Positions 1 through 5,399 of a stretch of DNA of 5,399 nucleotides are shown one piece after another. Numbering within the stretch: position 1 is the stretch's first letter; each line of letters opens with the position of its first letter. The notes beneath the pieces were generated by a model, which did no database searches, was not told the DNA's origin, and saw only the letters and a program-made list of their open reading frames with translations. Location of the stretch: the NCBI GenBank assembly GCA_937975655.1, contig CALJTZ010000029.1:1-5399 (forward strand), given 5' to 3'. Made by a program: the position numbers and the translations under genes. Source of the DNA: an uncultured Synechococcus sp. GTDB taxonomy: Bacteria; Cyanobacteriota; Cyanobacteriia; PCC-6307; Cyanobiaceae.

Positions 1-189
1 CTCAAACGTTTGACCCGCCTGTCCGAGCGGCTGATGCAACTGGCCCGCGCCGAGGGCGGGCGGCTGCGCCTCGACGCGGCGCGCGACCTGCGCCCGGCGG
101 CGCGCATCGTGACCGAGGATGCGGCCCGCAATGCTGCGCCGGGCCGCGTGCGGCTCGACCTTCCGGAGCAGCCCGTGCTCTCGGACCTG
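1..189 (+). CDS. Sensor histidine kinase, internal fragment (partial at both ends)
   Basis: The frame is open from base 1. Its first residues, LKRLTRLSERLMQLARAEGG, match the second helix of the dimerisation/phosphotransfer (HisKA) domain of two-component sensor kinases. The following stretch, ending in RVRLDLPEQPVLSDL, looks like the linker into the ATP-binding domain. The phospho-accepting His would lie upstream of the window, and the N, G1 and G2 boxes of the ATPase domain are absent because similarity stops near base 180-190 and turns into permease sequence. What signal it senses cannot be told. The TTG at 10 is not a credible start. Family assignment comes from motif style only; the exact right boundary is uncertain by about 15 bases. 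Confidence 0.6.
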
Positions 190-282
190 CTGAGGGTGTT
201 TCCGGCGACCTTCGAACTGGCCACGCTGGCCATCATCATCGGCGTGCTGCTGGGCGTGGCCGTGGGCGCGGTGGCCAGCCGC
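187..282 (+). CDS. ABC transporter permease fragment (DppB/OppB-like)
   Basis: About 32 codons in the same frame as the preceding kinase piece read LLRVFPATFELATLAIII followed by GVLLGVAVGAVAS. The 'FPATxELA' start followed by a hydrophobic helix rich in small residues and ending 'GVxxGxxAS' is characteristic of the first conserved membrane segment of peptide/nickel-type (DppB/OppB) ABC permeases. Neither the N-terminal part of such a protein nor the later EAA loop is present. With kinase sequence before and a different membrane protein after, this is best read as a short piece joined from another genome or locus. Both boundaries are approximate. Confidence 0.5.
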
Positions 283-417
283 CACCTGGCCGGCCCGGCG
301 CTGACCGCGGTGTTTGGCACCATCGCCTTGGGGGTGGCGCTGCAGATGGGCTTCAAACGCGAAGGCTCGGCCTGGCGCGATGGCCTGCCCGGCCCCCTGG
401 CCACGGGCGGCATCGGC
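283..417 (+). CDS. TauE/SafE-like membrane protein fragment
   Basis: Still in the same plus frame, a hydrophobic helix (ALTAVFGTIALGVALQM) is followed by a polar linker and then DGLPGPLATGGIGA. This layout resembles the middle of sulfite exporter TauE/SafE family proteins: a helix, a short linker, then LPG and a Gly-rich helix that normally continues toward a GxGGG motif. That continuation is missing, because from about 421 the sequence is antisense to hypF. Between 409 and 426 the hexamer GGCATC occurs twice, a plausible place for the misjoin. The assignment rests on a short motif and is tentative. Confidence 0.4.
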
Positions 418-420
418 GCC

Positions 421-1452
421 GGCATCCACGCACAGCGGTTCACCGGAGCGGTTGGCGCTGGTGGCTACCACCACCCCGCCCATGGCTTCCAGCAACAGCT
501 GGTGCAGACCGCTGGTGGGTCGCATCACCCCCAGCCAGGGGCTGCCCGGCGCCACGGCCTCCGCCACCGCAGCCTGCCCCTGCCGGCTGCGGCGCAGCAG
601 CAGGATCGGTGCCGCCGGTGCTTCGAAGGCCGCCGCTTCCTCGGGGCTCAGCTGGCAGTGTTGGTTGACCCAAGCGCGGCTGGCCATCAGGGCCAGGGGC
701 TTATCCGGGCGCCCCTTGCGGCGCCGCAGGCTCGCCACGGCCGTGGGATTGCGGGCATCCACCAGCAGCTGGAACCCCCCCATCCCCTGCAGGGCCACGA
801 TCTGGCCGTTCTGCAGGGCGCTGACGGCGGCGCTGATGCAGGCCGCGGCGGTGCCGGTGTTGCCCTGCCAGCGCAGCTGCGGGCCGCAGCTGGGGCAGCT
901 GATGGTCTGGGCGTGGAAACGGCGATTGCCGGGATCGGCGTACTCGCGCTCACAGCTGGGGCAGAGGGGAAAGTCCGCCAGGCTGGTGTGCTGGCGCTCG
1001 AACGGCAGCTGCTCCACCACGCTGTAGCGGGGCCCGCAATCGGTGCAGCTGATCAGCGGGTAGCCATAGCGGCGGTTGTGGGGGTTGTGCAGGTCCGCCA
1101 GGCAGTCCGGGCAGATGGCCAGATCGGGGGAGATCAGGGCCACGGCCGGGCCGGGCTGCGGGGCCGACGGCGCGATCTGGAAGGCCGTCAGCTCGCCGGT
1201 GGCCGGGCCCCAGTGCTGGTGGAGCTGGTCGATGCGGCAGCGGGGGGGCGGTTGTTGCTGCAACTCCGCCAGGAATCGCTGCAGCTGCGCGGTTGGGCCC
1301 TCCAGCCGCACCTCCACGCCACTGGGGCTGTTGCGTACCCAGCCCCGTAGCCCCAACTGCTGCGCCAGCCCATAGAGCCGTGGCCGAAAGCCCACCCCCT
1401 GCACCAGGCCCTGGATCTGCAGCTGCAGCTGCTGCTCAGGGGTGCTGTCCAT
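421..1452 (-). CDS. hypF: Carbamoyltransferase HypF, N-terminal part (3' end lost)
   Basis: HypF makes the cyanide ligands of the [NiFe] active site from carbamoyl phosphate, passing a carbamoyl group to HypE. About 344 of the usual roughly 750 residues are present. Residues 1-90 are the acylphosphatase-like domain (LVQGVGFRP, GWVRN) with Arg23 and Asn41, matching the catalytic pair known in E. coli HypF. Residues 114-189 hold a perfect zinc-finger pair, Cx2Cx18Cx2Cx24Cx2Cx18Cx2C (C114, C117, C136, C139, C164, C167, C186, C189). Residues about 200-340 are the YrdC-like domain (LQGMGGFQLLVDARN, KGRPDKPLALM, ATSANRSGEPLC). The C-terminal Kae1-like domain is absent: similarity ends near base 421, where unrelated plus-strand coding begins, so this is a truncation by misjoin. 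The ATG at 1452 lies inside hypB (17-base overlap) with no clear Shine-Dalgarno, suggesting translational coupling. Confidence 0.93.
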
Positions 1453-2134
1453 GGTTGGCCGGGAGGTGCTGCTCGAGCCAGTGGCAGAACGGCTCCAGGC
1501 CATGGCCGCTGCGGGTGGACAGCTCAAACAGCCGGGCCTGGGGGGCCACGGCCTGCAGGCTGGCCAGGGCCTGCTGTCGCTGGAAGCCCACCGCCTCGGC
1601 CAGATCGGCCTTGGCGATCAGCACCGCATCGGCTGACTTGAACAGGGCGGGGTACTTGAGGGGCTTGTCTTCCCCTTCCGTGACCGAGAGCATCGCCACT
1701 CTCAGCTGTTCCCCCAGATCGAAGGCGGTGGGGCACACCAGGTTGCCCACGTTCTCGATCACCAACAGGTTCATGCCGCTGCAGTCGAGCTGGGCAAAGG
1801 CCCGCTCCACCAGGTCGGCCTCGAGGTGGCAGAGGTCGCCGGTGCGGATCTGCACGGCCCGTGCTCCGGCCTGGAGCAGCCGCTGGGCATCGTTGTCGGT
1901 GGCCAGGTCGCCCACGATCACCCCCACGGGCCGCTGGGGCCAGCGGCTGGCCAGCTGTTCCAGCAGGGCGGTTTTACCCGAGCCCGGTGCGGACAGCAGA
2001 TTCACCGCCAGCAGGCCGTGGCTGCGGAAGTGCTGGCGGTTGTAGGCAGCCTGCTGATCGTTGCGGCTGAGCAGGCCCTGCTGCAGCGTGATCAGCCGGC
2101 GGGGGGGCTCAGCGCAGCCACAGGTGCCGCACAT
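1436..2134 (-). CDS. hypB: Nickel-inserting GTPase HypB
   Basis: HypB is the SIMIBI-class GTPase that, with HypA, loads nickel into the hydrogenase large-subunit precursor. The 232-residue protein is complete. It opens with MCGTCGC, the N-terminal CxxCxC metal motif. The P-loop is SAPGSGKT (residues 48-55), the G3 region is ENVGNLVCP, and AKAD (174-177) stands in the guanine-specificity position. The G-domain metal site is formed by Cys102-His103 (DLCHLEADL) and Cys134. Unlike many HypB proteins, no His-rich nickel-storage stretch follows the CxxCxC motif; residue 8 leads directly into the G domain through a short linker. The start codon abuts the hypA stop, and GGAGG lies 8 bases upstream. 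The end overlaps hypF by 17 bases. Confidence 0.96.
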   Translation of the reverse strand: MCGTCGCAEPPRRLITLQQGLLSRNDQQAAYNRQHFRSHGLLAVNLLSAPGSGKTALLEQLASRWPQRPVGVIVGDLATDNDAQRLLQAGARAVQIRTGDLCHLEADLVERAFAQLDCSGMNLLVIENVGNLVCPTAFDLGEQLRVAMLSVTEGEDKPLKYPALFKSADAVLIAKADLAEAVGFQRQQALASLQAVAPQARLFELSTRSGHGLEPFCHWLEQHLPANHGQHP

Positions 2135-2482
2135 CTAGGACACCTCCAGCTGCACCACTTCCAACTCCCGGCCCTGCAGCAGCTGGCTGGAGAGGGCGCC
2201 GCAGCGGGGGCAGGCATGAATCACGTCCGCTGGGGCGAAGGTCTGCTGGCAGTGTGGGCAGAAACAGAGGGTGGGCACCACCTCGAGCTCGAGGCTGGTG
2301 GGTTCGCCGCTGGGGTTGGCGTTGGCCATCACCACGGCGAAGGCCAGGCGCAGGGCCTCGGGATTCACCCCCGAGAGGCTGCCGATGCGGAGCTGCAGCC
2401 GGTGGATCTGCTGGGCTCCGGCCCGCCGTAGTTCTTGCTCGGCCAGTAGGCGCACCTCCTCCATCAGGGCCAGTTCATGCAT
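2135..2482 (-). CDS. hypA: Hydrogenase nickel chaperone HypA
   Basis: HypA binds nickel and acts with HypB to deliver it to the HoxH precursor. The 115-residue length is usual for the family. It begins MHELALMEEV; His2 and the N-terminal amine are the known nickel ligands. A structural zinc site is formed by two CxxC pairs, Cys75-Cys78 (CPHC) and Cys91-Cys94 (CPRC). Cys73 is an additional cysteine just before the first pair (CFCPHC). The GSLSGVNPEALRLAF segment is the conserved central part. The gene begins 8 bases inside the end of hoxW and ends in TAG immediately before the hypB ATG. Confidence 0.96.
   Translation of the reverse strand: MHELALMEEVRLLAEQELRRAGAQQIHRLQLRIGSLSGVNPEALRLAFAVVMANANPSGEPTSLELEVVPTLCFCPHCQQTFAPADVIHACPRCGALSSQLLQGRELEVVQLEVS
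2143..2147 (-). promoter_or_regulatory. Shine-Dalgarno of hypB
   Basis: GGAGG on the minus strand, 8 bases before the hypB ATG and within the last codons of hypA. It supports the start at 2134, directly after the hypA TAG, and initiation by ribosomes finishing hypA. Confidence 0.7.
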
Positions 2483-2923
2483 GGCCTGGCTCCTGCTGGA
2501 TCCAGGCCAGCACCAGCGCCATCGCTTCGTCCATGGCGGTGGCGGCCCCGGCCGAGAGCCCCTCGCGGTAGCCCCAGGCCTGGCCTGGGATCAGCAGCTG
2601 CCAGGCCTGGGGCCGCCGCCCGTAGAGCTGCTGGCTCAGTTGCAGCAGGGCCTGGGGTGAGAGCTGATGGCTGAACGGGGGTGGGGGTGCACCGATCTGC
2701 AGGGGCTCCATGGCCAGGGGTTGCCCCGCTATGCCGTGGCGGGCGTCCACGAACACCACCTGGTCGGCGCTGGCCATGCGGGCCGCGAGCTCCGGCGTGA
2801 GCTGATGCACCGCGGCCACCTCCAGCTGGGGCAGGGCCAGGGCTTGGAGGGCCGCGGCGATCTGCCAGCCCGCGCCGTCGTCGCCGCGCAGGGTGTTGCC
2901 GTAGCCGATCACCAGGCATTGGC

Positions 2924-2927
<4 letters not shown>
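2475..2927 (-). CDS. hoxW: Hydrogenase maturation protease HoxW
   Basis: HoxW is the HyaD/HybD-family endopeptidase that removes the C-terminal peptide of HoxH after nickel insertion. The 150-residue protein has the family opening VIGYGNTLRGDDGAGW. Asp17 corresponds to Glu16 of E. coli HybD, Asp61 (VFVDARHG) to Asp62, and His87 (FSHQLSP) to His93; these are the residues that sense nickel in the precursor. The start overlaps the hoxH stop as ATGA, and the end overlaps hypA by 8 bases. A GGAGGA lies 12 bases upstream of the ATG inside the hoxH tail, a longer spacing than usual, so translation is probably coupled to hoxH. The gene order makes HoxH its substrate. Confidence 0.95.
2490..2494 (-). 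promoter_or_regulatory. Shine-Dalgarno of hypA
   Basis: AGGAG on the minus strand, 7 bases before the hypA ATG and inside hoxW. It decides the start at 2482 (MHEL), which also places the essential His2 correctly. Confidence 0.7.
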
Positions 2928-4378
<1,451 letters not shown>

Positions 4379-4390
4379 GGCGCGGTGTCC

Positions 4391-4849
4391 TCAACCGAAG
4401 CGGATCAGTTCGGGGCCGCTGAGCTCGGGCCATTCACCCCGCAGCAAGGGCTCCACCGCCGCCCGGATGCGGCTGGCCGAAGGTGGGCAGCCCGGCAGGT
4501 AGAGGTCCACTGGCACCACCTCATGCACGGGCAGCACCCGCTCCAGCAGCTCGGGCACGATCCCGGGGGCATGGGGCCGTTGGCCACTGTCATCGGCCAG
4601 CTCGAGGTAGGCGCGCCGCAGCACGGGATCGGCACCCTGCAGCATGTTGCGCATGCCGGGAATGTTCGCCGTCACGGCGCAGTCGCCGAAGGACACCAGC
4701 ACCCTGGTGTTGGCCCGCACCTGCTGGATCAGGGCCAGGTTGTCGGTGTTGGCCACCCCGCCCTCCACCAGGCAGATGTCCACGGCTTCGGGGTAGTCCT
4801 TGCGGTCGGAGGCCACCGGGCTGTACACGATGTCGGCCTGCTGGGCGAG
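4391..4849 (-). CDS. hoxY: Bidirectional hydrogenase small subunit HoxY (5' end lost)
   Basis: HoxY is the electron-transfer small subunit, passing electrons between HoxH and the diaphorase part (HoxU/F) through a proximal [4Fe-4S] cluster. About 152 C-terminal residues are present, from LAQQADIVYSPVASDRKDYP to PELSGPELIRFG, out of the usual roughly 180. Two cluster cysteines remain, in SFGDCAVT and YLPGCPPS. The N-terminal CxxCH motif, which supplies the other two, is absent; ribonuclease Y sequence takes its place in the same frame. As drawn, the fused product could not hold the cluster, so the joint is most likely an assembly error and not a mutation. The joint lies within a few codons of 4849. 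The gene ends in TGA, 12 bases before hoxH. Confidence 0.93.
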   Translation of the reverse strand, partial: LAQQADIVYSPVASDRKDYPEAVDICLVEGGVANTDNLALIQQVRANTRVLVSFGDCAVTANIPGMRNMLQGADPVLRRAYLELADDSGQRPHAPGIVPELLERVLPVHEVVPVDLYLPGCPPSASRIRAAVEPLLRGEWPELSGPELIRFG

Positions 4850-5056
4850 TTCAGCCTCGGCTCGCAGTCGTGAAATCTCGCCCTTGGCGCTAATCACCAG
4901 GGTGCTTTGCTGCTGGCGCGCTTCCTCAAGGATGGCGGCCGCCTTGCGGTTCGCGGCTCGAATAGAGGCGGCGGCGATCACGCTTCGCAGTACGAGTCCA
5001 AGCACGACGCCGAATAGAGCAAACAACACGGGGACGATCCCGTTCAAATCAGGCAT
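4850..5056 (-). CDS. rny: Ribonuclease Y, N-terminal fragment
   Basis: RNase Y is a membrane-anchored endoribonuclease that starts mRNA decay. Sixty-nine codons are present, from MPDLNGIVPV. Residues about 7-28 form one hydrophobic anchor helix (VPVLFALFGVVLGLVLR). Then follows a charged helical segment (NRKAAAILEEARQQQ, then SAKGEISRLRAEAE) typical of the RNase Y coiled coil with its 'ILEEA...' signature. The KH and HD catalytic domains are missing because the frame passes into hoxY near 4849. The start at 5056 is chosen over the in-frame ATG at 5164 because AGGAG sits 6 bases upstream and the hydrophobic anchor then falls at the very N-terminus, as the family requires. The neighbouring recX-like end supports the call, since recX and rny are adjacent in several phyla. 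Source organism unclear. Confidence 0.75.
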
Positions 5057-5062
5057 GACTCT

Positions 5063-5067
5063 CTCCT
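5063..5067 (-). promoter_or_regulatory. Shine-Dalgarno of rny fragment
   Basis: AGGAG followed by AGAGTC and ATG on the minus strand, giving a 6-base spacing. It decides the start at 5056 against the longer open frame from 5164, whose extra 36 residues resemble nothing I recognise. Confidence 0.7.
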
Positions 5068-5091
5068 GCCAGGCTGGCCCCGCGGCCTGGC
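5068..5091 (-). repeat. Inverted repeat just upstream of the rny Shine-Dalgarno
   Basis: GCCAGGC and GCCTGGC form a perfect 7-bp stem with a 10-base loop. The stem ends immediately next to the ribosome-binding site. A folded leader here could affect translation of rny, but no function is shown and GC-rich DNA yields such stems by chance. Confidence 0.4.
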
Positions 5092-5113
5092 TCGCGGTAA
5101 ATAGGTCACAAAT

Positions 5114-5128
5114 CCAGCCAAAGGCTGG
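5114..5128 (-). terminator. Possible weak terminator between recX and rny
   Basis: CCAGCC and GGCTGG form a 6-bp stem with a 3-base loop, followed on the minus strand by ATTTGTG. The T-run is only three bases, so this is a weak candidate for an intrinsic terminator or attenuator after recX. The rest of the 135-base spacer (5057-5191) holds only the second inverted repeat and the rny ribosome-binding site; no convincing promoter is seen. Confidence 0.3.
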
Positions 5129-5191
5129 GGAGAAGAGGCTACGCCTACCCGCCAGATCGGTCAAACGCCCGTGAGGCTGAGCGTGGTGGAG

Positions 5192-5377
5192 CTATTCCAC
5201 GTCCATCTCCCCCTCAGGGAGGGGGATTCGGGCCTCAGATTCGACGCGCTCCTTGGCGAGGCGCCAGGAGAGGGCGCTCGGGAAGCCCCGTCGGGCGAGC
5301 CCCTGGGCCAGTCGCTGAACCTCGGCACGGGCATCACCGCCACGGAGGCGCAACTTGGCGAGGGCGGCTCGTGCGGC
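5192..5377 (-). CDS. recX: Probable regulatory protein RecX, C-terminal end (5' end lost)
   Basis: Sixty-one codons are open up to the adapter and end in TAG. The peptide contains AARAALAKLRLRGGDARAEV, a GLARRGFPSALSWRLAKER helix pair, and an acidic tail ending EGEMDVE. The 'LxRRGFPxxLxxRL' pattern is the repeated three-helix unit of RecX, which binds RecA filaments and limits their activity. Location just upstream of rny, in the same direction, fits the recA-recX-rny neighbourhood seen in some bacteria. Only the last repeat is visible, so the assignment is probable, not certain. Confidence 0.6.
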   Translation of the reverse strand, partial: AARAALAKLRLRGGDARAEVQRLAQGLARRGFPSALSWRLAKERVESEARIPLPEGEMDVE

Positions 5378-5399
5378 AGATCGGAAGAGCGTCGTGTAG
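5378..5399 (+). other. Illumina TruSeq adapter remnant
   Basis: The last 22 bases begin AGATCGGAAGAGC and continue GTCGTGTAG, an exact match to the start of the standard Illumina adapter read-through sequence. The recX-like frame runs cleanly up to 5377. These bases are library artefact and not genome. Confidence 0.97.

Noticed and set aside
10..1350. A 446-residue plus-strand open frame
   Set aside because: Its first 420 bases are a patchwork of fragments and the rest is antisense to hypF, which is supported by eight exactly spaced zinc-binding cysteines on the minus strand.
1417..1436. Short CAGCTG tandem in the hypF start region
   Set aside because: It encodes the Leu-Gln run of the HypF N-terminus and is too short to be a meaningful repeat.
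1293..2431. Plus-strand open frames opposite hypB and hypA
   Set aside because: They lie antisense to genes with clear catalytic motifs, and their composition is low in complexity.
5092..5125. A possible promoter for rny (TTGGCT and TATTTA on the minus strand)
   Set aside because: The spacing between the two boxes is only about 12 bases, too short for a standard sigma-70 promoter.
5057..5164. N-terminal extension of the RNase Y fragment from the ATG at 5164
   Set aside because: The ATG at 5056 has AGGAG at proper spacing and puts the membrane anchor at the N-terminus; the extension contains the inverted repeats expected of a spacer.

Overview
The core of the window (about 420-4849, all on the minus strand) is a tightly packed [NiFe]-hydrogenase operon fragment: hoxY (5' end missing), hoxH, hoxW, hypA, hypB and hypF (3' end missing). 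The genes encode the small and large subunits of a cyanobacterial-type bidirectional (NAD-linked) hydrogenase, the protease that matures HoxH, and nickel and cyanide-ligand maturation factors. The order hoxY-hoxH-hoxW-hypA-hypB-hypF is the one known from Synechococcus elongatus-type cyanobacteria. Together with the very GC-rich coding, this suggests a Cyanobium/Synechococcus-like picocyanobacterium; the genus is an inference.

Both ends look foreign to this operon. At the left end (1 to about 420), plus-strand coding passes within one open frame through a histidine-kinase piece, a DppB-type ABC permease piece and a TauE/SafE-like membrane protein piece, then runs into hypF in the opposite orientation, before the hypF C-terminal half. 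At the right end, hoxY loses its first roughly 30 codons, including the CxxC for the proximal iron-sulfur cluster. They are replaced in frame by the N-terminus of ribonuclease Y, preceded by the 3' end of a probable recX. The last 22 bases match the Illumina TruSeq adapter. The simplest reading is a metagenomic or draft contig with misjoined ends and untrimmed adapter, not a natural multi-domain fusion.

How the genes work together: HypF (with HypE, not in the window) makes the CN ligands of the active-site iron. HypA and HypB deliver nickel to the HoxH precursor. HoxW then removes the HoxH C-terminal peptide, after which HoxH pairs with HoxY. The electron-input genes (hoxE/F/U) and hypC/D/E are outside the window. 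Neighbouring genes abut or overlap, pointing to one transcript with translational coupling. No promoter for the operon is visible because its upstream side is lost at the chimeric joint. I see no RNA gene, CRISPR array, insertion sequence or undescribed system here.
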